Made by a program: the position numbers and the translations under genes
The notes under the pieces: model-generated
The model's input: the letters and a program-made list of their open reading frames with translations, nothing else
Told to the model about the DNA's origin: nothing
Databases searched by the model: none
Shown here: piece by piece, positions 50,298-59,018 of the stretch
Layout: each line of letters opens with the position of its first letter
How positions within the stretch are numbered: the stretch's first letter is position 1
Assembly: GCF_012726195.1 (NCBI RefSeq)
Contig: NZ_JAASAF010000006.1
Span: 378,256-442,255 of the forward strand
Direction of reading: 5' to 3'
Source of the DNA: Rhodococcus sp. HNM0563
Lineage (GTDB): Bacteria > Actinomycetota > Actinomycetes > Mycobacteriales > Mycobacteriaceae
Length of the DNA: 64,000 bases

Positions 50298-51032
50298 TCA
50301 CTCGGAATCCGGGGCGCGGTGACGGCCCAAGCGACGTATGAGATCGACGGGGCGACCGGTGGTTCGGCGCAGCGGGTCGGGAGTAGTGCGTCCCTTGCGC
50401 GGTTCGAACCGCTTGGGTCGTGGCCCGATCTCGAACGGGATTCTCAGATGTTTCCGGGTGTCGGAGTCGATGTCGCAGTTGCCCGATGCCACCGAATGAA
50501 GGATGCCGTTGTAGACGAGGTCCCACAGTGCGGGGTTCGCCTGAATCTGCGCGATTCGCATATGGTCAATCTTGCGGCCGTGTGCATCTCGGAAGAACAA
50601 CTGCCTGTCGGCCCTGGATACGCGGAGATGTACTTGGGTGAGTTGGTAGGTGTCGACCGAACTTGTGTGCTTCTGCAGCCAGGTCGCTCCGGCAGCGGTC
50701 CAGCGATCATTCCCTCGGTGCACCAACAAGGAGAAGAGGACGAGAAGTACCCAGTTGAACCAATGGTGCACCCACTCGAATCCTCCCCAGATCACCGTCC
50801 CGTACAAGGCGAATAGGGCGGAGATCGTGATATTGGTGCCGAACCGATCACGGAAGCGCGGTTGCGCAACCTCGAGTGTCGGGCCGAACTCGATCGGAGG
50901 TGGGGCGGGGATCCTGTGCGGCAACTGATCGCTCGGGGTGTTCGGTTGCCCGCCGAGAATTCTTGGTGCGCGGGGTGGCCGGGGTTCGCCGGTGATCGGG
51001 TCGGGCATCGGTGGTAGGTCGGGACTGGTCAT
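50298..51032 (-). CDS. Two-TM putative immunity-type protein, paralogue 3
   Basis: 244 residues. Pro-rich N-terminus (PPMPDPITGEPRPPRAPRI), two hydrophobic helices at about 70-110 (ISALFALYGTVIWGGFEW, WVLLVLFSLLVHR), then a conserved soluble part with IQANPALWDLVYNGILHSVA and SGNCDID. It is the most diverged of three tandem paralogues and has a longer basic C-terminus. Its ATG overlaps the preceding paralogue's stop (ATGA). The idea of an immunity protein against the upstream effector comes from position, membrane helices and tandem duplication; it is unproven. Confidence 0.75.
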   Translation of the reverse strand: MTSPDLPPMPDPITGEPRPPRAPRILGGQPNTPSDQLPHRIPAPPPIEFGPTLEVAQPRFRDRFGTNITISALFALYGTVIWGGFEWVHHWFNWVLLVLFSLLVHRGNDRWTAAGATWLQKHTSSVDTYQLTQVHLRVSRADRQLFFRDAHGRKIDHMRIAQIQANPALWDLVYNGILHSVASGNCDIDSDTRKHLRIPFEIGPRPKRFEPRKGRTTPDPLRRTTGRPVDLIRRLGRHRAPDSE

Positions 51033-51691
51033 CCGCGACGTCTTCCTCGGGTGTGTTTGTCGTTGACCGGGCGTGGTCCGAGTTCGTAGGGGATGTGCAG
51101 GATGTGGCGGGTTTTGGCGTCGATGTCGCAGTTGCCGGATGCGATGGAGTGGAGGATGCCGTTGTAGACGAGGTCCCAGAGGTCGGGGTTGCCCTGGAGA
51201 TCGTGGATCTTGAAGGAGTGGATTTCGTTGCCATGTGCGTCTTTCAGCTGTAAGACGCGGGCATAGCCGTCGGCGGAGAAGCGAATGCGGGTGAGTCGGT
51301 AGGTGTCGACCCAGCTACTGCGCCATTGCACCCAGCTGGCACCGGCAGCGGCCCAAGAGTTTCCGTAGGCACGGAACATCACCCACGCGAAGGTCACCAC
51401 AATCGCCCAGTACCACCACCACCGCACCCATTCGAATCCGTACTGTATCGAGACGACACCGATGAGAATGCCTGCCATTGCCGCTGCGGCAGAGCACTGC
51501 TCGCGCAACGTGGGCTGGCTCCATTCGAGCATCGGCCCGAAGGGGTCGGGTGGTGGAGTGGGGCAGTTCCGAGGGAGACGGCCCACGGGTGTTTGTTCTG
51601 TTCCCCGGTGGATGCGTGGTGCGCGCGGAGGTCGGGGTTCTCCAGTTATGGGGTCGGGGATGGGAGGCAGGGTTGTTTCCGACATTGTCAT
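51029..51691 (-). CDS. Two-TM putative immunity-type protein, paralogue 2
   Basis: 220 residues, very close to paralogue 1 throughout: PPIPDPITGEPRPPRAPRIH at the N-terminus, two helices at about 65-105 (FEWVRWWWYWAIVVTFAWV), and DLQGNPDLWDLVYNGILHSI near the C-terminus, ending in a basic RGRRRG tail. The upstream gap to paralogue 1 is 64 nt, while it overlaps paralogue 3 by 4 nt. No enzymatic motif is visible. Same family and same uncertainty as its neighbours. Confidence 0.78.
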   Translation of the reverse strand: MTMSETTLPPIPDPITGEPRPPRAPRIHRGTEQTPVGRLPRNCPTPPPDPFGPMLEWSQPTLREQCSAAAAMAGILIGVVSIQYGFEWVRWWWYWAIVVTFAWVMFRAYGNSWAAAGASWVQWRSSWVDTYRLTRIRFSADGYARVLQLKDAHGNEIHSFKIHDLQGNPDLWDLVYNGILHSIASGNCDIDAKTRHILHIPYELGPRPVNDKHTRGRRRG

Positions 51692-51755
51692 CCTCAGAAA
51701 AGAGCACTGGCATCGGGTGCGCTGGCGACAGCGGCACTCGCGTCCATCTGTGGGC

Positions 51756-52415
51756 TCACCATCCGCGGCGTCGTCCCCTACTGCGTTTGTCGTTGACCGG
51801 GCGTGGTCCGAGTTCGTAGGGGATTTGCAGGATGCGGCGGGTTTTGGCGTCGATGTCGCAGTTGCCGGATGCGACGGAGTGGAGGATGCCGTTGTAGACG
51901 AGGTCCCAGAGGTCGGGGTTGCCCTGGATCTGGCTGATCTTGAACGAGTGGATCTCGTTGCCGTGTGCGTCTTTCAGCCGTAGGACGCGGTTGGTGCCGT
52001 CGGCGGAGAAGCGGATGCGGGTGAGGTGGTAGGTGTCGACCCAGCTGGTGCGCCATTGCACCCAGGTGGCACCGGCGGCGGTCCAGTGGTTTCTTGTGGC
52101 GCGGAACATGACCCAGGCGCCGGCGAGCGTGATCGCCCAAAACCACCACCAGCGGACCCATTCGAATCCGGCCTGTACCGACATAAGGGCGATGGAAAGG
52201 CCTGCCATTATCGCTGCAGCGAAACACTGCTCGCGAAGCGTGGGTTGGTTCCATTCGAGCATCGGTCCGAAGTTGTCGGGTGGCGGTGCTGGGCGGTGCT
52301 GGGGCCGCCGGTCGGTCGGGGTGTGTTCGGACCCCCGATGGATACGTGGTGCGCGGGGCGGTCGAGGGTTGCCTGTGGACGGGTCAGGAGTTGGCGGTAG
52401 GTCGTGTGCGTGCAT
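51756..52415 (-). CDS. Two-TM putative immunity-type protein, paralogue 1
   Basis: 219 residues from ATG 52415, which has GAGGAAACG upstream and lies 7 nt after the effector stop. N-terminal Pro-rich stretch, two membrane helices (AAAIMAGLSIALMSVQAGF and WVRWWWFWAITLAGAWVMF), then a soluble domain with LRLKDAHGNEIHSFKI and QGNPDLWDLVYNGILHSVAS. It follows the effector gene directly, the usual place for an immunity gene. Family function is unknown to me. Confidence 0.78.
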   Translation of the reverse strand: MHAHDLPPTPDPSTGNPRPPRAPRIHRGSEHTPTDRRPQHRPAPPPDNFGPMLEWNQPTLREQCFAAAIMAGLSIALMSVQAGFEWVRWWWFWAITLAGAWVMFRATRNHWTAAGATWVQWRTSWVDTYHLTRIRFSADGTNRVLRLKDAHGNEIHSFKISQIQGNPDLWDLVYNGILHSVASGNCDIDAKTRRILQIPYELGPRPVNDKRSRGRRRGW

Positions 52416-52422
52416 CGTTTCC

Positions 52423-53583
52423 TCAGAACAGGTTTCCGACCCAGCGCGTCGCTGAGCCGGCAGCACCGGAGATGTCATCCCAGTGTTCGATCACTTCGCC
52501 GACGCCGAACGCGACACCAACACCGGCGCCGACAGCGAGCAGCGTGACTGGGCCGCCGGCAGCACTGGCGAGGATCAATTCGGTGGCGATGGTGCCCGCG
52601 ACGAACCCGCCGACGTCCTTTGCAACGGCCTTCACTGCGTCGCCGGTGGTCTCGGCGTTGTACACGTCGTACCCGGTTTGGCCGATGGTCAAAACGAGAC
52701 CGGCCACAGGTATCTTGGATCCGACTTTGGAGAGCGCCGATCCGTCAGGCATGAAGTCGCCGACGTTCTTCCCGAGCAGTTCTACGAACTTGGTTTCACC
52801 GAGCCCTGCGAGCAGCCGGGAGTTCTCCGCAGCGAATCGCGCTGCGTCGTCGGCTCCACCTTGGAAGGCTCGAACAGCTCTCGCTGCGGTGGCTTCTGGG
52901 TATGGATCCCCCAGCCGGGCCGCTTCCGCGGCGAGTTCGTGTAATCGGGCCAGGTTCGCGCTTCGGCTGTCGGCGATCGGACGCCATTTCGCCAGTTCGG
53001 AAAAAGCCGTCGCCACATATCCGGTGGCTGCGAACGCCGCCATCCAGCCCCACTGGGCCTCTGCGTCCTTCAGGATCGTCGTCGGCCCGCGCAGTGCCTC
53101 CGCGAACCTGCTGTGCGCTGCGACCTCGATCCCGCGACCCTCCGCGACGAGCCCCGCCGCATTCTCGTAAGCCGCAACCTGCTTTGCTCGAAGAACCTGG
53201 GGTGCAACATCGTACGAGTTCGGATCGATCTCGATCGGCTCGCCGATCCCGGTGCCGAACTCCACGGGAATGCCGGCTTCCGAAGCTGTCGCCTCGGCTT
53301 GCGACATTCGCGCTCGGGCGGTGACGAGCTCATCGGCGAATACACGCAGGGCGGCGGCAACCACGTCGATCTGGTCTGCGGCCTCGGTGGTTCCGGCGAT
53401 GATGCCGTCGAGCGTCGACCGGAACTCGTCGCCTGCCGTGCTCCTGAACTCGTACTCGGACTCTGCGCGGCCGTCGCGTGCCGACTTCAGCTGATCCGTT
53501 ACACCGGTTGCGAGAGTGGCGAGCGAATCCGCGCACGCGTAGCACGAGGCGGGGTCGCCGAAGACATGGGTGTCGAGGCTCAT
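52423..53583 (-). CDS. T7SS-type effector with C-terminal hydrophobic (pore-like) domain
   Basis: 386 residues. The N-terminal 120 residues look like the helical signal domain of actinobacterial type VII effectors (THVFGDPASCYACADSLATL and a long helix TTEAADQIDVVAAALRVFAD). The middle is Ala-rich and helical. The C-terminus has Gly/Ala-rich hydrophobic stretches (GGFVAGTIATELILASAAGG and PVTLLAVGAGVGVAFGVGEV) like channel-forming toxins. Its ATG overlaps the stop of the small partner gene (ATGA). Toxin function is inferred from layout and neighbours; no known catalytic motif is present. Confidence 0.7.
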   Translation of the reverse strand: MSLDTHVFGDPASCYACADSLATLATGVTDQLKSARDGRAESEYEFRSTAGDEFRSTLDGIIAGTTEAADQIDVVAAALRVFADELVTARARMSQAEATASEAGIPVEFGTGIGEPIEIDPNSYDVAPQVLRAKQVAAYENAAGLVAEGRGIEVAAHSRFAEALRGPTTILKDAEAQWGWMAAFAATGYVATAFSELAKWRPIADSRSANLARLHELAAEAARLGDPYPEATAARAVRAFQGGADDAARFAAENSRLLAGLGETKFVELLGKNVGDFMPDGSALSKVGSKIPVAGLVLTIGQTGYDVYNAETTGDAVKAVAKDVGGFVAGTIATELILASAAGGPVTLLAVGAGVGVAFGVGEVIEHWDDISGAAGSATRWVGNLF

Positions 53584-53855
53584 TGTTCACCGGCCTTCGC
53601 GATCCCCTGCGCGTTGTGATCATCGGTTTCCTGGTAGGCGCGCAGACTGTCCTGGGTGACGTCGGCTGCGTTGGCCAGCGACCGGACTGCCACGTCCAAC
53701 GCGGATGCGATCGATCCGAGAGTGTCTACGAGCAGCACGGTGGACGGACCGGCGTCGGGTATTTCGGCTGCGTCGGATCCGAGGTCGTTGATCCCGATCG
53801 CTCCGGTTGCCAGACGGCGCGCGACGGCGTTGAGATCTCCGATTTCGATGCTCAC
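53580..53855 (-). CDS. Small helical EspC/WXG-like partner protein with YxxxD motif
   Basis: 91 residues from GTG 53855, which overlaps the SAV_915-like stop by 4 nt. Two predicted helices joined by a turn at GSDAAEIPDAGPS, and near the C-terminus Tyr74-x3-Asp78 (RAYQETDDHNAQ), the YxxxD/E secretion signal of type VII substrates. There is no WxG tripeptide, so it is closer to EspC/DUF2580-type partners. It probably pairs with the effector encoded next, with which it overlaps by 4 nt. Confidence 0.7.
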   Translation of the reverse strand: MSIEIGDLNAVARRLATGAIGINDLGSDAAEIPDAGPSTVLLVDTLGSIASALDVAVRSLANAADVTQDSLRAYQETDDHNAQGIAKAGEQ

Positions 53856-54163
53856 CGGGTTCGCGTCCGTCCGAGCGGGTCCTGCAGCCAGCCTCCAGAC
53901 CGACGGTATTCGTCCTCGGCCGCAGGTGGTGGCTGTGCGGCGTCGAGCAAGACCACGTCGTATCCGGTGGTGCGGTGGATTTCCTGCAGTCCGGCGCTGT
54001 CGACACCCATCCACGGCTGCCGCGGTCCGCAGCAGCGCACCAATTCCTGCAGTGACGTGTAGGCAGGTAGCGCCAGCCGACCGTCCGGAAGAGTGCGCAT
54101 CTCCAGCCGAACCTGCCCCGACTCGTCGCGTCGTCGAGTCGGCACGTACAGAATGTCGCTCAT
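53852..54163 (-). CDS. SAV_915-family protein
   Basis: 103 residues from ATG 54163, preceded by GGGGGG. Pattern DILYVPTRRRDESGQVRLEM, then TLPDGRLALPAYTSLQELVR, which fits the SseB-like SAV_915 family that commonly heads type VII effector operons in actinobacteria. It is probably cytoplasmic; the role is unknown, perhaps chaperone-like. First gene of the six-gene operon, with GTGA overlap to the small partner. Confidence 0.72.
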   Translation of the reverse strand: MSDILYVPTRRRDESGQVRLEMRTLPDGRLALPAYTSLQELVRCCGPRQPWMGVDSAGLQEIHRTTGYDVVLLDAAQPPPAAEDEYRRSGGWLQDPLGRTRTR

Positions 54164-54288
54164 CGAATCCCCCCGATCCTGTCGCACCCCCGTACGACCG
54201 GTTGCGACCTTACCGCAGCGGCGATGAGTTTCCGTGCGGAGCCGGGTCGGTATCGGTGACATCAGCGCATCGAATCCAGGAGATCATC

Positions 54289-54723
54289 ATGACCACCCAT
54301 TCCGCCACCGACCGTGATACTCACGCCCGCGCCGAATCACCCGGTCGGGGCGCGCACATCGCCGGCCTGATCGTCAGCGGCCTCGTCGTCCTGTTTCTGC
54401 TCTTCGACTCCGTCATTCACATCATGAACACCTCGCAGGTGCAGGAGGCCATGGCCGACCTCGGCTTCGATCCGAGCCTGAACAGGGTGTTCGGGGTCGT
54501 GCTGCTGATCTGCCTCGTGCTCTACGTCGTGCCGACGACTGCGATCCTCGGCGCCGTACTGCTCACCGGATATCTCGGCGGCGCGGTCGCGACCAATCTG
54601 CTCACCGAGCAGCCGATCGTCAGCACCACACTGGCGCCGATCTACACCGGAATCTTCGTGTGGGGTGGATTGTGGCTGCGCGACAACGGAGTTCGAAGCA
54701 TCATGCCCCTTCGGCGCGGGTAA
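54289..54723 (+). CDS. DoxX-like four-TM membrane protein
   Basis: 144 residues with four membrane helices (AGLIVSGLVVLFLLFDSVIH, VFGVVLLICLVLYVVPTTA, ILGAVLLTGYLGGAVATNLL and the last near 120). The spacing and GYLGGAVATN motif fit the DoxX-like family. AGGAG lies before the ATG. Function is unknown, possibly redox- or stress-related. It overlaps the 3' end of the convergent aftA by 23 nt and marks the edge of the accessory block. Confidence 0.82.
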   Translation: MTTHSATDRDTHARAESPGRGAHIAGLIVSGLVVLFLLFDSVIHIMNTSQVQEAMADLGFDPSLNRVFGVVLLICLVLYVVPTTAILGAVLLTGYLGGAVATNLLTEQPIVSTTLAPIYTGIFVWGGLWLRDNGVRSIMPLRRG

Positions 54724-56653
54724 CCACAGCGAACGGCCCCACCTCGGTGATTGTGAAACGTGGATCGTCGAACAAGGTCTCGGGGAAGGTGACCGTGTAT
54801 CGGCGGACATTCGGGTCGTTCGGATAGACGTCCTCGGCCAACCGAAGTGTGTAACCCTCGGTGCCCTGTCGGAAGACGATGGCGTCGGGGGCACGCCACT
54901 GCAGCGAATCCCACGCGGAGAGAAGTTCTTCGGACGATCCGAGTTCCGACCATTCTTCGATCGCCGCTGCACGACCCGCGAAGTCTGCGAGGGGATTCGC
55001 GTAGTGCGACGTCAGCGCTTGGAAACCGAAGTACGGGTAGTACGCGAGGAACGCGGTGTCGGCGGTGAGGATCACGTGGTCGTCGCGCTCACCACCGAGC
55101 TGCGAACGCAGTGTCTCGTCGATCTCCGAGTAATACGATGCGGCGCCCGGTGGCCGCTGGTCGGCGCGTTCACCGTTGCCGTCGGTGTCGGTGTAGGCGA
55201 CGGTGATCTCGTTCCCGAGAACTTGCGGAATGTTCTGGGTGAACGCCAGCGCACCGAGTGCGCCCACCGCGACGAGCACACGCCGCACATTCGGGTTGTC
55301 GCTCGAGGCGAGGCTGATCCATCGCGAGAATTCGACGAACGCGAATGCACCCGCCGTACCGAGCAGCACCAGCAGGATCACTTCGAGCCGGAACGCGAGC
55401 AGCGTATTGCCCAGCGCAGTGAACGCCATCGACCCCAGGAACCACAGGTACACAGAGATGACGCCGAGCCCGAGCGCCTGAGCACGCCGCGATGACGTCG
55501 CCCGCCCGATCAGCCACACACTGCCGAGCAGGCACAACAACCCGATCAGCGACATGTGGAACATCGGCAGGGGCAGGCTCGCGCCCGTGTCGGGTAGGTA
55601 GTGGGTCGCGGAACCCGAGCCGGCGGTCGAACCGCCCCCGAGCACGTCGAGCAGGAACGGCGCCCACACGATCAGCGCGACGAGCCCCGCGATCACCGCG
55701 ATGGAGACGAATCGCACGAGCACCGGCATCGTGCTGCGCCACGAACCGTCGGCCCGCTTGGCGAGTACTGCCGCGACCACCGCCATCACCGTCACCGCGA
55801 ACGCGGCCAGACCCAGGTACAGCGTGTAGAACGTCGCCGCGACCCCGAGGAACAGGCCGGTACCCACCACCGCGCCCCACCCCTGCCGTGCGCGTTTCTG
55901 GTAGTCATCGCTACCAGAAGCGCGCACGGGGTTGAGGGCGCCCCAGGCCAGCACCAGAGCCGGTGCGATCAGCAGCGCGATCACCGCGCCGTACGGCTCC
56001 GGCGACCCGTACGCCAGCACGATCACCGTCGATGCGGTCGCCACGAGCACCGCGAGATCCGACCGGACGAGTTCCGACCACAGCGCCAGCGCCACGACCG
56101 CCGCGACCGCCAATGAGGCGATGGCATAGGGCTTGAATGCCTCCCATCCATCCATCCCCAGCAGGTTCGCGACACGGCCGCCGACCCAGAACCACCCGGC
56201 CGGATAGAACGGCGGCATGTCGGCGTAGTTCATGTCGCGCAGGGCTGCGCTGTCGGTCAGTCGCGTGAGGAACTGCGTGCGGAACTCCTGATCGACGGAG
56301 ATTCCGTGCAGATACAGCTTCGTCGCTGCCAGGGGCATCCCGAGGGTCGCGGTGACGAGGCCGGACAGCGCCGCCCACGACAGCACGCGCGCACCCGTCA
56401 CCCACTTGCGGCGACGCAGCAGGTAGATCGAGCACCCGAGCGCAGCCAGAGCGACGAACTGCATGACAGTCGTGACGGCCTGTGTGACGTTCGACGAGTT
56501 GAACGCCGGCCATTGCACTCGTGCGAACGCGAACAGTCCCACTGCAGAAACGACGATCGCGACGACCACGGCCGCAACCATGCGACCGGCGGTCGTCGCG
56601 ATCTTCCGAAACGGAGCGACGGGGATGACGGTGGGACTCTCGGCGACTGTCAC
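54701..56653 (-). CDS. aftA: Galactan 5-O-arabinofuranosyltransferase AftA
   Basis: 650 residues. GT-C membrane enzyme that puts the first arabinose residues on galactan using decaprenyl-phospho-arabinose. About eleven helices, then a periplasmic C-terminal domain of about 200 residues. The AftA-specific loop is RDMNYADMPPFYPAGWFWVG. The GTG start follows a -10 box. It lies 51 nt downstream of dprE2. In M. tuberculosis aftA adjoins embC; here about 8 kb of other genes lies between. Confidence 0.93.
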   Translation of the reverse strand: MTVAESPTVIPVAPFRKIATTAGRMVAAVVVAIVVSAVGLFAFARVQWPAFNSSNVTQAVTTVMQFVALAALGCSIYLLRRRKWVTGARVLSWAALSGLVTATLGMPLAATKLYLHGISVDQEFRTQFLTRLTDSAALRDMNYADMPPFYPAGWFWVGGRVANLLGMDGWEAFKPYAIASLAVAAVVALALWSELVRSDLAVLVATASTVIVLAYGSPEPYGAVIALLIAPALVLAWGALNPVRASGSDDYQKRARQGWGAVVGTGLFLGVAATFYTLYLGLAAFAVTVMAVVAAVLAKRADGSWRSTMPVLVRFVSIAVIAGLVALIVWAPFLLDVLGGGSTAGSGSATHYLPDTGASLPLPMFHMSLIGLLCLLGSVWLIGRATSSRRAQALGLGVISVYLWFLGSMAFTALGNTLLAFRLEVILLVLLGTAGAFAFVEFSRWISLASSDNPNVRRVLVAVGALGALAFTQNIPQVLGNEITVAYTDTDGNGERADQRPPGAASYYSEIDETLRSQLGGERDDHVILTADTAFLAYYPYFGFQALTSHYANPLADFAGRAAAIEEWSELGSSEELLSAWDSLQWRAPDAIVFRQGTEGYTLRLAEDVYPNDPNVRRYTVTFPETLFDDPRFTITEVGPFAVVTRAEGA

Positions 56654-56661
56654 GGGACCCG

Positions 56662-56667
56662 AGCCTA
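56662..56667 (-). promoter_or_regulatory. -10 box TAGGCT, leaderless aftA
   Basis: On the minus strand TAGGCT ends 8 nt before GTG 56653, inside the short gap after dprE2. Confidence 0.55.
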
Positions 56668-56704
56668 GTGAAGCTGTGGGCTCAGGCGGTGAAGCCGGGG
56701 CCGG

Positions 56705-57466
56705 TCAGATCGGTAGCTTGCGGAAGACGGCGCGCGGAATGTGCCGCAGCACGATCATCACGAACCGGAAGGGACCCGGCGCCCACACGATTTCCTTGCC
56801 CTTGTCGGATGCGGATACCGCGAGCGCAGCTACATCTTCCTTGTTCACGGTCAGCGGCGCTTCGTCGACATGCGCGCTGAACTTGGTGCGAACCTGGCCG
56901 GGGCGCACCACGGTGACGCGGGGACCGAACGGGCGCAGCGCCTCGCCGAGACCCAGGTAGAAGCCGTCGAGGCCCGCCTTCGACGAGCCGTACATGAAGT
57001 TGGCACGCTTGACGCGCTCACCGGCCACCGACGACATCGCGATGATCCGGCCGAAGCCCTGCGCCTTCATCTTCTCGCCGATGAGTACACCGACGGACAC
57101 CGACGCCGTGTAGTTCACATTCGCGACGCGGACGGCCTTGGCCTGGTTCTGCCACAGTTCCTCGGAGTCACCGTCGAGACCGAAGGCGACGACGGCGATG
57201 TCGACGTCGCCACCTGCCCATGCCTCGTCGATGACTTTCGGGTGGGATTCGGTGTTGAGCGCGTCGAAGTCGATGACGTCGACCTTCGTCGCACCCGCAG
57301 CATTCATCTGGGCGACGGATGCGTCGCGCAGCGGGTCGCCCGGCAGTGTCGCGAGGATGACGCGGGCGGGTGCCTTACGCAGGTACTCCTCGACGATGGC
57401 CAGGCCGATCTCGGAGGTGCCACCGAGAAGCAGCAGGGTCTGGGGATTGCCGACGGCATTGATCAT
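56705..57466 (-). CDS. dprE2: Decaprenylphospho-2-ketoribose reductase DprE2
   Basis: 253 residues. Short-chain dehydrogenase that reduces the keto intermediate made by DprE1 to decaprenyl-phospho-arabinose. The nucleotide-binding motif is [12 protein letters not shown] at the N-terminus and the catalytic set is Ser in [11 protein letters not shown] and YGSSKAG (YxxxK). The ATG at 57466 shares its A with the dprE1 stop (TGATG), so translation is coupled. The longer open frame inside dprE1 is not used. Confidence 0.95.
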   Translation of the reverse strand: MINAVGNPQTLLLLGGTSEIGLAIVEEYLRKAPARVILATLPGDPLRDASVAQMNAAGATKVDVIDFDALNTESHPKVIDEAWAGGDVDIAVVAFGLDGDSEELWQNQAKAVRVANVNYTASVSVGVLIGEKMKAQGFGRIIAMSSVAGERVKRANFMYGSSKAGLDGFYLGLGEALRPFGPRVTVVRPGQVRTKFSAHVDEAPLTVNKEDVAALAVSASDKGKEIVWAPGPFRFVMIVLRHIPRAVFRKLPI

Positions 57467-58890
57467 CAGTGCAGTTCCAACCTTCTGGACATATCGGAGG
57501 CGAAGACGTTGGTGGGGTCGACCGTGCGGCGCACCTTGAGCCACTCGTCGATCCTCGGGTACATCGAGTGGAAGGTTTCCGCGTCGGTCCGCGAATCCTT
57601 TGCCGTGTAGAGGCGACCACCGAACTCGAGGACGCGCTTGTCGAGTTCGCGCACGAACTCGTTCAGGCCCGCCTTGATCGGGAAGTCGACGCAGATGTTC
57701 CAGCCCTTCATGGGGAAACTCAGCGGCGCCTTGTTGCCCTCACCGAACAGCTTGAAGACGTTGAGGAACGAGTAGTGCCCCGACTTCTGGATGTCGATGA
57801 TGATCTTCTTGAACTCTTCGACGGCTTCGGTGGGGACCACGAACTGGTACTGGAGGAAACCCTTGGATCCGTAAGCGCGGTTCCACTCGCCGAACAGATC
57901 GAGCGGGTGATAGAACGCGGTCAGGTTCTGGATCTGGCCCGTTGCGTTCTTCGTCTTGCGGTAGTACAGCTCGCCGACGATCGAGAAGTCGAACTTGTTC
58001 GCCAGGCCGTTCGGGAACACGTCGGGAAGGGTGATCAGCGTCGGCGCGTCGAAGGCCAGCGGATTCTTCTGCAGTTTCTTCGGCAGCTGATCGAGTGTTG
58101 CTAGTGAGCCCCGTGACACAGCTCCGCGGCCCAGCTTCGGGGGCGCCGAGATCGCGTCGAACCAGGTGCTCGAGTAGTCGTACTTGTCCTCGGAGCCGTC
58201 GCTGTGCACGGCGATCGTCTCGTCGAGGGATTCGGTGCGCATGCTGTCGGCGATGAAGTACGCCGTCTCGGTGGGTGTCATCTCGATGGTCGCGCGCAGG
58301 ATGATGCCCGTCAGACCCATACCGCCGACCGTGGCCCAGAACAGCTTGGAGTTGCGTCCCGTCGGGCCGCAGGTGCGGACCTGACCGTCTGCGGTGAGCA
58401 GGTCGAGGGAGCGCACGTGGTTGCCGAAGCTGCCCGCGCTGTGGTGGTTCTTGCCGTGGATGTCGGAGCCGATGGCACCGCCGATCGTCACCTGGCGGGT
58501 GCCGGGCAGGACCGGCACCCACAGGCCGAACGGCAGCGCCGCACGCATCAGCTGGTCGAGCGTCACACCGCCGTCCACCACGACCTTGCAGGACTCGCGG
58601 TCGACACTGTGGATCTTGTTCAGGGCCGTCATGTCGATGACGAGCCCACCCGCGTTCTGCGCGGGATCGCCGTAGGAGCGACCGAGACCGCGCGCGATGA
58701 CACCGCGGCGCAGGTGCGTCGGCTTCGACTCGTTCTGCTCCGCGACCTGCGCCACGGCCTTGGCGATCAGCTCGACGTCGGGTGTGGAGAGCACCTCGGC
58801 GGTGGTCGGCGCGGTGCGCCCCCATCCGGTCAGGGTGCGTGTCTGGGTGGGGAGAGGCTCGCTCGCCTGCTCTTCAGCTGTCGTAGACAT
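57466..58890 (-). CDS. dprE1: Decaprenylphospho-ribose 2'-oxidase DprE1
   Basis: 474 residues. FAD enzyme that oxidises decaprenyl-phospho-ribose in arabinan precursor synthesis. FAD-binding: [17 protein letters not shown] and [16 protein letters not shown]. The residue matching M. tuberculosis Cys387, the covalent target of benzothiazinones, is Cys400 in [12 protein letters not shown], so the drug-sensitive form is predicted. ATG 58890 is chosen because a -10 box lies eight bases upstream; the frame is open 27 codons more. Divergent from gtrA. Confidence 0.96.
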   Translation of the reverse strand: MSTTAEEQASEPLPTQTRTLTGWGRTAPTTAEVLSTPDVELIAKAVAQVAEQNESKPTHLRRGVIARGLGRSYGDPAQNAGGLVIDMTALNKIHSVDRESCKVVVDGGVTLDQLMRAALPFGLWVPVLPGTRQVTIGGAIGSDIHGKNHHSAGSFGNHVRSLDLLTADGQVRTCGPTGRNSKLFWATVGGMGLTGIILRATIEMTPTETAYFIADSMRTESLDETIAVHSDGSEDKYDYSSTWFDAISAPPKLGRGAVSRGSLATLDQLPKKLQKNPLAFDAPTLITLPDVFPNGLANKFDFSIVGELYYRKTKNATGQIQNLTAFYHPLDLFGEWNRAYGSKGFLQYQFVVPTEAVEEFKKIIIDIQKSGHYSFLNVFKLFGEGNKAPLSFPMKGWNICVDFPIKAGLNEFVRELDKRVLEFGGRLYTAKDSRTDAETFHSMYPRIDEWLKVRRTVDPTNVFASDMSRRLELH

Positions 58891-58898
58891 CGAGGTAG

Positions 58899-58904
58899 AG
58901 GCTA
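58899..58904 (-). promoter_or_regulatory. -10 box TAGCCT, leaderless dprE1
   Basis: On the minus strand TAGCCT ends 8 nt before ATG 58890. Confidence 0.55.
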
Positions 58905-59005
58905 CCCGCGTCAGCTCACTACCCGGCAAGATGCCGTAGGTCACTGGTTGCGTTTCGGTGAGAATCTCCATGTAGTGGCGGTGCGGATTGTGGCGCGGCG
59001 GACGC

Positions 59006-59011
59006 TACCCT
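59006..59011 (+). promoter_or_regulatory. -10 box TACCCT, leaderless gtrA
   Basis: TACCCT ends 7 nt before GTG 59019. Confidence 0.55.
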
Positions 59012-59018
59012 CGACTCC

